The translations under genes and the position numbers were made by a program. A DNA stretch of 5,111 nt from Altererythrobacter sp. (GTDB lineage Bacteria; Pseudomonadota; Alphaproteobacteria; Sphingomonadales; Sphingomonadaceae). The stretch covers positions 1-5,111 of the forward strand of contig JALZVZ010000212.1 of assembly GCA_023299945.1 (NCBI GenBank). The letters run 5' to 3'. Below the pieces are notes generated by a model, which saw only the letters and a program-made list of their open reading frames with translations, was not told where the DNA came from and made no database searches. Shown piece after piece: positions 1 to 5,111 of this stretch. Within the stretch, counting starts at the first letter, position 1. The number at the start of each line of letters is the position of its first letter.

Positions 1-426
1 CGATTGATGCTGGCCGCAGGCGTTGAAAATAGCGAGATTGTGATCGATCCGCAGCGCCGCCGCGCCTTGGTCAAAGCCAAGCCATTGGAAGGCGCGACAT
101 TGGCGACTTACCGCGTTCTGGAGCAGCGCATTGCTGCATCAGAACCGGAATGGCGCATTGAGCTTATCCCGCCTGCCAGCGCCTTGGTCGACGCGCCTGC
201 GCCTGCTGCGATTACCTTCGATGAGGATGGCGCGCTTAGCCCAGCCGGTTTAGCGGCGTTGGATTATGCAGCATGGTGCGCGGAGCGGATGGAATTGCCG
301 CTGAAATTAACGGGCAATGCCGAGGCGATCGCTGCGGCAAAAGGGCATCTGCAAGAACGCGGAATTGAAGCGCAATTTGAAGAGATTTCGAGCGGCGAAG
401 ATATGCGCGCAAGTTGGTCGAATTAG
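1..426 (+). CDS. C-terminal part of an unidentified alpha/beta protein (5' end outside window)
   Basis: The reading frame is open from the first base and ends at a TAG at 424-426, so 141 residues are visible and the true start lies upstream. A TTG at 4 and an ATG at 7 are possible starts, but no ribosome binding site can be judged, and the open frame before them favours a truncated longer gene. I do not recognise the family with confidence. The fragment has no membrane segment and no cysteine cluster. It reads as two small alpha/beta modules: strand-helix-strand at about residues 13-60 (from SEIVIDPQRRRALV to WRIELIPP), then a proline/alanine linker, then strand-helix-strand-helix-strand at about 69-128 (from ITFDEDG through LPLKLTGN to GIEAQFEEI). 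The second module vaguely recalls an OmpA-like or BON-type periplasmic fold, but it lacks the peptidoglycan-binding motif of OmpA. A C-terminal extension of a membrane protein is equally possible. It converges on the acyl-AMP ligase gene. The coding call is firm; the function is unknown. Confidence 0.75.
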   Translation, partial: RLMLAAGVENSEIVIDPQRRRALVKAKPLEGATLATYRVLEQRIAASEPEWRIELIPPASALVDAPAPAAITFDEDGALSPAGLAALDYAAWCAERMELPLKLTGNAEAIAAAKGHLQERGIEAQFEEISSGEDMRASWSN

Positions 427-484
427 CCTGATTTTGCCAGTGTTTTACGGGCGCGTTTAAGGCGGGTTTAGAGGAGGTCTCGGC

Positions 485-514
485 TTTGGCCTCATTTGGC
501 CTCATCTGGCCTCA
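485..514. repeat. Three tandem copies of a 10-bp unit (TTTGGCCTCA)
   Basis: Copies lie at 485-494, 495-504 and 505-514. The first two are identical and the third differs by one base (TCTGGCCTCA). The array sits in the 105-bp gap between two convergent stop codons, so it is probably noncoding. The 10-bp period suggests replication slippage; a protein-binding array is possible but nothing else supports it. Confidence 0.9.
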
Positions 515-521
515 CCATCTC

Positions 522-538
522 AAAAGCGCTTTTAAGCG
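522..538 (-). terminator. Possible weak intrinsic terminator of the acyl-AMP ligase gene
   Basis: Read on the minus strand, CGCT-TAAA-AGCG (527-538) forms a 4-bp GC-rich stem with a 4-base loop and is followed by C and four T. It overlaps the TAA stop codon at 532-534. The stem is short and the T-run is only four long, so termination would be inefficient. The plus strand from 522 also holds the perfect palindrome AAAAGCGCTTTT. No better terminator is visible for either convergent gene. Confidence 0.3.
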
Positions 539-2286
539 GCCAATTCCAGCGGCACAATCTCGCCTGACAGATACAGCTTTTTCGCTTTCGCGCGACTGAG
601 TTTGCCTGAGGATGTACGCGGCAAAGTGCGCGGCGGGATCAATTCCACAACGCAGCTCATGCCAGTAACCGAGCGCACTTTATCGCTGATCTGCGATCGC
701 AATTTCACGCGCTCTTCAGGGTCAGATACGCGGCAATGCACCAGCACGGCAGGGGCTTCTTCGCCATTGTCGGTTTCCACCGAAAACGCAGCAATATCGC
801 CGTGATTAAAGCCGGGCAATTGTTCAACAGCCCATTCAATATCTTGCGGCCAATGGTTCTTGCCATTGATGATGATCATATCCTTGGCGCGGCCGACAAT
901 GAAGAGATAACCATCGGCCATATAGCCCATGTCGCCAGTATCGAGCCAAGCGCTTTCGCCCGGTGTTTCGCTGGGCACGAGGCAGTCGGTCGTCGCGCTT
1001 TCATCGCGGAAATAGGAATGCATCACGCTGGGCCCTTGGCACCAGACTTTGCCGATTTGATGATCGCCTTTGACAGCCTCATCCTCGCCGCGAATTTCAA
1101 CCTTCATATCGGGCAAAGTCTTGCCGCAATTGACGATCGCGCGGTAGCGGGCAGGGCGCGACAAATCACGCTGCGTGCCAGACAGGCGCTCTTCCTCGAC
1201 TAGCTCGACACGAATGCCTTCGCCCGGCGGCATAACAGTGACGGCCAGAACTGCCTCGGCAAGACCGTAAGAAGGGGTGAATGCGGAGGCTTTGAACCCT
1301 GCATCGGCAAAGGCGTTGACGAAGCTTTGCATGACATCGGGCCGGATCATATCTGCGCCATTGCCCGCAATCCGCCAGCGCGACAGGTCGAACCGTTCTG
1401 CTACATTGCTTTGGCTGGAAATGCGGCGCGCGCAAATATCATAGCCAAAGGTCGGCGAATAACTCAGCGTGCCGCCCTTATTGCGGCTGATTACATCGAG
1501 CCAAGCCAGCGGGCGACGCGCAAAGGCATCAGGCTTCAAATAATCGCCCGACACTTGGTTGGCGATGAGCGATAGAAAGCACCCAACCAGACCCATATCG
1601 TGATACCACGGCAGCCAGCTAACGCAGCGCTCGTTCTCGCCCAGCTGCATGCTGGTGGAATGGCCATAAAGATTGTGCAGCAGCGCGCGGTGGGTGACGG
1701 CCACGCCTGTGGGAAAACGGGTGGAGCCCGACGAATATTGCAAATAGCAAATGTCTTCTGGATCAGCGGCGGTTAGGTCGCATTCCGGCGCATCGCGCTG
1801 GGCAAAATCCTGCCAACTTTCACTGTCGCAGCCTTGCCGGGCGGCGGCCGCACTGGCCATTTCTGCGATCTCTTCAGGGAAGATCAGGATTTTGGGGTCG
1901 CTGCTGTCCAATTGAACGGCCAGTTGATCGATAAAGCTTTCCTTGCCGCCAAAGCTGGTGGGCAAGGGCAATGGCACGGGCCACGCGCCCACATAAACAC
2001 AGGCGCAAAACAATGCGGCAAATTCAGGCCCGGTTTCCGCGATCAGCGCGATGCGGTCTTCCTTGCCAATGCCAGCGGCGACCAGACGGCGGGCCATAAC
2101 AAGCGCATCATCGCGCATTTCAGAAAAAGGGTACACGCGCTCCAATTGTCCACGCATATCATGGAAATTGAGGCCCTTTTCGCTCTTCGCGGCATAGTCG
2201 ATGGCGTCATTAAACGTATCAAACTGTGCCCGAATGCGCGGCAATCCGCAGTCATTGGGTGTCGGCGTCAATGCGGCGTCGGTCAT
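532..2286 (-). CDS. Fatty acyl-AMP ligase (FAAL-type AMP-binding enzyme)
   Basis: A 584-residue adenylate-forming enzyme, the full length usual for FAALs. Such enzymes activate a fatty acid with ATP to an acyl-adenylate and normally pass the acyl group to an acyl carrier protein and not to CoA. Motifs in order (ATG numbering): ATP-phosphate loop YSSGST at 184-189; the FAAL-like WLPWYHDMGLVG around 224-235; YGLAEA at 340-345; TGD at 450-452, whose Asp should bind the ATP ribose; GRAKD at 465-469 followed by IIINGKNHWPQDIE; and the C-terminal PRTSSGKLSR with the expected catalytic Lys at about 562. The stretch between YGLAEA and the hinge is long, fitting the FAAL-specific insertion. It is cytosolic, with no signal or membrane segment. 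I chose the ATG at 2286; an in-frame TTG at 2295 would add three residues and has an equally poor Shine-Dalgarno, and an in-frame stop lies at 2320-2322. No carrier protein, PKS, NRPS or serine palmitoyltransferase gene is visible nearby, so the acyl acceptor is unknown. A lipid or sphingolipid role is only a guess. Confidence 0.93.
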   Translation of the reverse strand: MTDAALTPTPNDCGLPRIRAQFDTFNDAIDYAAKSEKGLNFHDMRGQLERVYPFSEMRDDALVMARRLVAAGIGKEDRIALIAETGPEFAALFCACVYVGAWPVPLPLPTSFGGKESFIDQLAVQLDSSDPKILIFPEEIAEMASAAAARQGCDSESWQDFAQRDAPECDLTAADPEDICYLQYSSGSTRFPTGVAVTHRALLHNLYGHSTSMQLGENERCVSWLPWYHDMGLVGCFLSLIANQVSGDYLKPDAFARRPLAWLDVISRNKGGTLSYSPTFGYDICARRISSQSNVAERFDLSRWRIAGNGADMIRPDVMQSFVNAFADAGFKASAFTPSYGLAEAVLAVTVMPPGEGIRVELVEEERLSGTQRDLSRPARYRAIVNCGKTLPDMKVEIRGEDEAVKGDHQIGKVWCQGPSVMHSYFRDESATTDCLVPSETPGESAWLDTGDMGYMADGYLFIVGRAKDMIIINGKNHWPQDIEWAVEQLPGFNHGDIAAFSVETDNGEEAPAVLVHCRVSDPEERVKLRSQISDKVRSVTGMSCVVELIPPRTLPRTSSGKLSRAKAKKLYLSGEIVPLELAA

Positions 2287-2313
2287 AATTATCAAACGAA
2301 ACCCGTTGGTTAC

Positions 2314-2331
2314 GATGCTTCATAAGGCATC
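2314..2331. repeat. Imperfect inverted repeat, GATGCTT-CAT-AAG-G-CATC
   Basis: Seven bases pair across a three-base loop with one bulged G. It lies 28 bp upstream of the acyl-AMP ligase ATG and would therefore be in the 5' leader of its transcript if transcription starts farther upstream. It could also be an operator. No function can be shown from sequence. Confidence 0.5.
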
Positions 2332-2332
2332 C

Positions 2333-2345
2333 GTGTGGGCCACAC
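2333..2345. repeat. Perfect 13-bp palindrome GTGTGGGCCACAC (operator candidate)
   Basis: GTGTGG and CCACAC are exact reverse complements around a central G. The half-site GTGTGG recurs at 2399-2404, 16 bp before the recX start. A dyad in a divergent promoter region is typical of a regulator site, but I cannot name the protein and chance is possible. Confidence 0.45.
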
Positions 2346-2419
2346 CTACCGATGTATACCCAATTGCGCAAATATCAGCGTTTTCCAATTCCGAAAGAGT
2401 GTGGCACGATTAAGGCGCG

Positions 2420-3175
2420 ATGACAGAAAATGAGACCGGCCACCTGCGAAAATCGCACCAATCGAAGGGCAATTCTCTCGGCAAACCAAAGCGCCAGTCA
2501 AAGAGGCGTACACCAGGTGAGCCGAGGCCGCCGCCCAAGCCGCTGACTGAGAGGCGCCTGCACGATCTGGCCCTGCACTATGCTGCGAAATACGCTACCA
2601 CCGCTGCAAAGCTGGAAAGCTATCTCATCCGCAAAATTCGCGAACGCGGCATGGCGGATAGAGATGATGACGGCATGCAGGATATTCCCGCAGTGGTCGG
2701 CGGGATTGTCGCGCGGCTGGTTGAGCTGAAATATGTTGATGATGAAGCCTATGCCAAGGCCCGCACCGGCAGCCTGCTGCGGCGCGGATATGGCAAGCGC
2801 CGCGTGACTGAGGATTTGCGCTATGCCGGCGTCGATGAGCATATTCGCGAGGAAACAGCGCCCGGCACGCCTGCCGCGCGAGAGGCGGCGATAAATTTGG
2901 CCCGCAAACGCCGCTTTGGGCCTTATGGGGTGGATGCCATCGTTGACGACACAGACGGGGGCGAGACAGGCGGGGGCGAGGCAAGAGATGGCGAGCAGCA
3001 ACCGCGCCTTGATCCGGCTAAACGCCAAAAACAAATTGCAGCGATGCTGCGCGCAGGCCATGGGTTTGATACAGCGCGCTTAGTGATTGATGCAAAGAAT
3101 GTTGATACACTGGAGGCGTGGCTTCGCGAGGCGATCGATGAAGCACTGGATGACGAAGAAGGGCAGAGCTTATGA
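2420..3175 (+). CDS. recX: RecX family regulatory protein, enlarged form
   Basis: RecX binds the RecA filament in the cytosol and modulates, usually inhibits, its recombinase and coprotease activity. The protein has 251 residues, clearly longer than the roughly 150 of many RecX proteins. The family pattern is seen in LTERRLHDLALHYAAKYATT (42-61), then LVELKYVDDEAYAKA (100-114, the LxxxxYVDDExYA signature), then RRGYGKRRVTEDLRYAGVDE (121-140, the G-x-x-x-I-x-x-D/E-L-x-x-x-G-V helix), and a third helical repeat around 200-240 with AAMLRAGHGFDTARLVID. Extra material consists of a basic N-terminal tail (residues 1-40, many Lys/Arg/Pro), a short acidic insert near 79-90 and a Gly/Glu/Asp-rich insert near 176-198. 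The start is well fixed: an in-frame TAA lies at 2411-2413, ATG 2420 is the first possible start, and AAGG at 2412-2415 is a fair ribosome binding site. The gene is translationally coupled to the next one through ATGA. The family call is strong; activity of this enlarged form is untested. Confidence 0.9.
   Translation: MTENETGHLRKSHQSKGNSLGKPKRQSKRRTPGEPRPPPKPLTERRLHDLALHYAAKYATTAAKLESYLIRKIRERGMADRDDDGMQDIPAVVGGIVARLVELKYVDDEAYAKARTGSLLRRGYGKRRVTEDLRYAGVDEHIREETAPGTPAAREAAINLARKRRFGPYGVDAIVDDTDGGETGGGEARDGEQQPRLDPAKRQKQIAAMLRAGHGFDTARLVIDAKNVDTLEAWLREAIDEALDDEEGQSL
2956..2980 (+). repeat. In-frame 10-bp direct repeat (CGGGGGCGAG) inside recX
   Basis: CGGGGGCGAG occurs at 2956-2965 and again at 2971-2980, a period of 15 bp or five codons. 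It encodes the GGETG / GGEAR portion of the Gly/Glu-rich insert (residues about 180-189). This suggests that the insert grew by a small in-frame duplication. Confidence 0.85.
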
Positions 3176-3711
3176 TGCGCGTTTTATTGACTGCGATGGC
3201 CGGATTGGTACTGGCTGGCTGTTCAGCCCAGCCTGCGGCCAACACCAATGCAGGCGGCGAGGTTCCCGCCCCTCTTATTGCCAATCAGACAGCTGGCACG
3301 CACCCTATCTCTGGTCTCGAAATTATCGAAGTCTCCGTTGAAAGCGGTCAGATGCGCCATGTTTTTCGTACGGAGCTGGCCAATACGCCGCAATCACAGG
3401 CTAAGGGTATGATGTTCCGCACCGAAATGGGTGATGATGAGGCGATGCTGTTCCCCTCTGATCTGCCCGCACCCCGCAGTTTCTGGATGAAGAACACGCC
3501 GCTCAGTCTCGATATTATCTTCGTCGGTGTGGATGGCCGCATCAGCAATATTGCCGCCAATGCAGTCCCCTATTCGCTCGATTCGGTATTGTCACAGGGG
3601 CCAACCATCGCCGTACTCGAAATCCGCGGCGGGCTTGCAGCAGAACTGGGTATTACCGCGGGGGACCGCGTGATTTGGCCCGGCGCGCCCGAGGGTAAAG
3701 TGGCCGAATAG
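3172..3711 (+). CDS. DUF192 (UPF0127) family lipoprotein
   Basis: A 179-residue protein with a type II signal peptide: MMR, a hydrophobic stretch and the lipobox L-A-G-C with the lipidated Cys at 17. A low-complexity linker runs to about 45. The rest is a DUF192 domain, recognised by FRTELANTPQSQAKGMMFR (65-83), the hallmark FWMKNTPLSLDIIFV (104-118), the Asp-Gly-x-Ile turn after it, and TIAVLEIRGGLAAELGITAGDRV (145-167). The family is a small beta-rich fold of unsettled biochemical function, often exported. Here it should be anchored to a membrane on the periplasmic side. The ATG at 3172 overlaps the recX stop (ATGA), and AAGGG at 3159-3163 gives a good ribosome binding site 8 bases upstream; ATG 3175 is an alternative start. 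Coupling to recX suggests cotranscription but not shared function. The family call is firm and the function unknown. Confidence 0.92.
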   Translation: MMRVLLTAMAGLVLAGCSAQPAANTNAGGEVPAPLIANQTAGTHPISGLEIIEVSVESGQMRHVFRTELANTPQSQAKGMMFRTEMGDDEAMLFPSDLPAPRSFWMKNTPLSLDIIFVGVDGRISNIAANAVPYSLDSVLSQGPTIAVLEIRGGLAAELGITAGDRVIWPGAPEGKVAE

Positions 3712-3725
3712 AACGCGATACCAAA

Positions 3726-3766
3726 CCAGCAGGCAATAAGTGTGGTTGCTGGCTTGGCGAAGCGCC
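3726..3766 (+). terminator. Two adjacent hairpins after the DUF192 gene, possible transcription end
   Basis: CCAGCA (3726-3731) pairs with TGCTGG (3747-3752) across a 15-base loop, and GGCG (3756-3759) pairs with CGCC (3763-3766) across AAG. Neither is followed by a T-run, so this is not a classical intrinsic terminator. It marks the only sizeable spacer (99 bp) between the two plus-strand gene pairs, where a transcript end or a new promoter is plausible. Confidence 0.25.
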
Positions 3767-3810
3767 GCAATTAGGCTAACCCGCGCCCCTGAAACGAGGT
3801 TGTTGGAATT

Positions 3811-4254
3811 ATGAGCATTTTTGGCAAAATCTTCACTTGGTGGGATGGGGCGACCTTGGGCACGCTTTTGTGGTCATGGCGCAATGGTAGCCATGTCGGC
3901 ACCGATGCCGAAGGTAACAAATATTACCGGAAAGCGGCCAGAAGCGGCGGCACGTTCCAAGATAAAGGCGTGCGCGCAGAGCGCCGCTGGGTGATGTATG
4001 CTGGCGCCAATGATGCCAGCCGCGTGCCGGCCGAATGGCATGGCTGGCTGCACGGCGCCTTTGCCGATGTGCCTGAAAGCTTTTTGCCGCCTGCCAAAGT
4101 GTGGGAGACGCAATATACGCCCAACCCAACCGGCACAGCGGATGCCTATCGCCCGCAAGGCGCTTTGGAGCGCGGCGGCAAGCGTGCGCGGGCAACCGGT
4201 GATTACGAGGCGTGGTCTCCAACTGGGAACCCAACTAAAGGTTCAGAGAGTTAG
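3811..4254 (+). CDS. NADH:ubiquinone oxidoreductase subunit NDUFA12 family protein
   Basis: A 147-residue homologue of the mitochondrial complex I accessory subunit NDUFA12 (B17.2), which is found in alphaproteobacterial complex I at the junction of the peripheral and membrane arms. Family hallmarks are visible: WDGATLGTLLWSWRNGSHVGTDAEGN at 11-36 (the G-x-x-VG-x-D-x-x-GN-x-YY pattern ends at 39), RRWVMYAG at 58-65, ASRVPAEWHGWLHGAF at 69-84, and PNPTGTADAYRPQGAL at 104-119. There is no signal peptide; it should sit on the cytoplasmic side. Length and motifs are complete. ATG 3811 has ACGAGG at 3794-3799, a rather distant ribosome binding site (11 bases). No other complex I subunit gene is nearby, in keeping with its frequent location outside the nuo operon. 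It is followed after 3 bp by a DUF2155 gene, probably in the same transcript. Confidence 0.95.
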   Translation: MSIFGKIFTWWDGATLGTLLWSWRNGSHVGTDAEGNKYYRKAARSGGTFQDKGVRAERRWVMYAGANDASRVPAEWHGWLHGAFADVPESFLPPAKVWETQYTPNPTGTADAYRPQGALERGGKRARATGDYEAWSPTGNPTKGSES

Positions 4255-4257
4255 AGC

Positions 4258-4848
4258 ATGCGGTATGCGCTAGTCGCCTTGGCCAGCCTTGCGCTTGGCG
4301 CTTGCGGGCAAATGGGCTCCGATGATGCACCCGAACGGATCGAAGGCGGCGCTGCTGACAGTGCAGAAGCGCCAAAGCCGTCGCTGTCGACCGCGCTTGA
4401 CGGGCCAGCAGAGGGCGCAGAAGAGGCTGGCGATGCGCAGGACAATAGCGCCGATGTCGCTGTCGATGCGCAAATTGGCACCGCCATGGCAGAGCGCGTG
4501 GCGACGATTGGCCTGCTCAACAAACGCAATAATTTGAGCCAAGATATTGAGCTGAAACCAGGCGAAGAGCGCGAAATCGGCGATGTTATCATCCGGCTGG
4601 CCGCATGCGAGCGCACCGCACCATGGGAAATGCCGCAAGAAACCGGTGCTTTTGTGCAAATGTTTGTGAAAGCTCGCGGCGAAAATGACTTTGGCCGCGT
4701 GTTTTCCGGCTGGCTGTTCAAAAACTCACCCAGCGTCAATGTGATCGAGCACCCGATCTATGATGTTTGGGTGAAAGATTGCGCGATGAGCTTCCCCGGC
4801 GAAGAAGGCGCATCAGAGCCTGCTGCCTCGGATGATAGCGACGCATAA
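4258..4848 (+). CDS. DUF2155 domain lipoprotein
   Basis: A 196-residue exported lipoprotein. The N-terminus has a short hydrophobic signal and the lipobox L-G-A-C with Cys 16. Residues 17-75 are a disordered-looking Ala/Asp/Glu-rich linker. The DUF2155 domain follows at about 79-175: [13 protein letters not shown] (79-91), [18 protein letters not shown] (107-124), GAFVQMFV (130-137), and the hallmark [28 protein letters not shown] (148-175). Two domain cysteines, 117 and 175, are those expected in the family and could form a disulfide. The family is found in alphaproteobacteria and its function is not established. The gene begins 3 bp after the NDUFA12 stop; AGAGAG at 4245-4250 is a suitable ribosome binding site. 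The acidic C-terminal tail (180-196) and the HPIYDVW core lie antisense to the 3' end of aat. Coexpression with NDUFA12 is likely; a role in complex I is only suggestion. Confidence 0.92.
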   Translation: MRYALVALASLALGACGQMGSDDAPERIEGGAADSAEAPKPSLSTALDGPAEGAEEAGDAQDNSADVAVDAQIGTAMAERVATIGLLNKRNNLSQDIELKPGEEREIGDVIIRLAACERTAPWEMPQETGAFVQMFVKARGENDFGRVFSGWLFKNSPSVNVIEHPIYDVWVKDCAMSFPGEEGASEPAASDDSDA

Positions 4849-5111
4849 GCCTGCGGCAGGGTGCAATGCGGCGGCCCGCCAGCCTTAGCCACCAGTTTCA
4901 AATAGTCCGCCTGCGGCATTTCGCATGCGCCGAGCGACGCCAGATGATCGGTCATAAATTGGCAATCGAGCAAGGCATATCCTGCGCGCTGCATCAAGGC
5001 GACCAGCCATGCCAGCGCGACCTTGCTGGCATTGTCCGCGCGCGAAAACATGCTCTCGCCGCAAAACACGCGGTCAAAACACACGCCATATAGTCCGCCA
5101 ACCAATGCGCC
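4758..5111 (-). CDS. aat: Leucyl/phenylalanyl-tRNA--protein transferase, C-terminal half (5' end outside window)
   Basis: Aat transfers Leu or Phe from tRNA to proteins with an N-terminal Arg or Lys, creating a degron for ClpS/ClpAP in the cytosol. The frame is open to the right edge, so 117 C-terminal residues are visible and the N-terminal part is missing. Diagnostic motifs are LVGGLYGV (fragment residues 3-10), [15 protein letters not shown] (16-30) and [20 protein letters not shown] (47-66). The D-x-Q pair at 49/51 corresponds to the residues implicated in catalysis in the E. coli enzyme. After DYLKLV (69-74) there is a tail of 43 residues, against about 23 in E. coli. The last 29 residues plus stop are encoded antisense to the DUF2155 gene. 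In [10 protein letters not shown], Gln stands where E. coli has Arg (EIPRRDYL). The identification is firm; the start cannot be placed. Confidence 0.95.
   Translation of the reverse strand, partial: GALVGGLYGVCFDRVFCGESMFSRADNASKVALAWLVALMQRAGYALLDCQFMTDHLASLGACEMPQADYLKLVAKAGGPPHCTLPQAYASLSSEAAGSDAPSSPGKLIAQSFTQTS

Larger units (their letters stand above)
2287..2419. promoter_or_regulatory. Divergent promoter region between the acyl-AMP ligase gene and recX
   Basis: These 133 bp separate two divergently transcribed genes, so promoters for both must lie here or inside the genes. No convincing sigma-70 -35/-10 pair stands out on either strand. The region holds an imperfect hairpin at 2314-2331, an odd palindrome at 2333-2345, the palindrome GTATAC at 2354-2359 and TTGCGCAA at 2364-2371. 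I looked for the alphaproteobacterial LexA box (GTTC-N7-GTTC or its complement) and found none, so direct SOS control of recX is not supported. The function as a promoter region is inferred from gene orientation. Confidence 0.5.

Noticed and set aside
325..700. Two GCGATCGC octamers (325-332 and 693-700), like the cyanobacterial HIP1 element
   Set aside because: Only two copies, both inside coding DNA of a GC-rich genome; expected from codon usage and not evidence for a repeat family.
736..1203. 155-codon plus-strand open frame opposite the acyl-AMP ligase gene
   Set aside because: It lies wholly antisense to strongly conserved adenylation motifs and its translation shows no recognisable domain; it is a shadow of the real gene's codon bias.
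1834..2325. 163-codon plus-strand open frame opposite the 5' part of the acyl-AMP ligase gene
   Set aside because: Antisense shadow; no domain pattern, no convincing ribosome binding site.
2498..3061. 187-codon minus-strand open frame opposite recX
   Set aside because: The opposite strand encodes clear RecX motifs; this frame is low-quality Ala/Arg/Ile-rich sequence without family features.
3754..3782. TTGGCG and TAACCC with a 17-bp spacer as a promoter for the NDUFA12 gene
   Set aside because: The -10 match is poor (two of six) and the -35 overlaps a hairpin; too weak to call.
3712..3810. Possible tRNA or small RNA in the spacer with hairpins
   Set aside because: No cloverleaf, no T-loop consensus (GTTCRA) and no acceptor pairing could be found.
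4850..4860. Small palindrome CCTG-CGG-CAGG just after the DUF2155 stop as a terminator
   Set aside because: Stem of only four pairs, no T-run, and it lies inside the aat coding sequence.

Overview
The window looks like ordinary chromosomal DNA of an alphaproteobacterium, most probably a member of the Sphingomonadales (Erythrobacter/Sphingomonas type). The reason is the gene content: an NDUFA12-type complex I accessory subunit, a DUF2155 lipoprotein and aat in direct succession, an expanded RecX, and moderately GC-rich coding sequence without foreign-looking islands. The order-level call is inference from gene families and not from any database search.

Layout, left to right. (1) Positions 1-426, + strand: the C-terminal part of a soluble alpha/beta protein that I cannot assign to a family. 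(2) Positions 427-531: a short convergent gap with three tandem 10-bp repeats and a small hairpin. (3) Positions 532-2286, - strand: a complete fatty acyl-AMP ligase (FAAL-type adenylating enzyme). (4) Positions 2287-2419: a divergent intergenic region with several small palindromes. (5) Positions 2420-3711, + strand: recX and a DUF192 lipoprotein, joined by an ATGA stop/start overlap. (6) Positions 3712-3810: a spacer with two hairpins. (7) Positions 3811-4848, + strand: an NDUFA12 homologue and a DUF2155 lipoprotein, 3 bp apart. (8) Positions 4758-5111, - strand: the C-terminal half of aat, whose 3' end runs 91 bp into the DUF2155 gene on the opposite strand.

The genes are mostly housekeeping: recombination control (RecX), respiratory complex I accessory function (NDUFA12), N-end rule protein tagging (Aat), fatty acid activation (FAAL) and two small cell-envelope lipoproteins of unknown role. 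They form two short two-gene transcription units on the + strand and two - strand genes. I found no mobile element, CRISPR array, RNA gene, phage or defence system, and no convincing new biological system. The points worth a second look are modest: the antisense coding overlap of aat with the conserved core of DUF2155, the enlarged RecX with an internal in-frame duplication, the stand-alone FAAL with a changed ATP-loop motif, and the unidentified C-terminal domain at the left edge.
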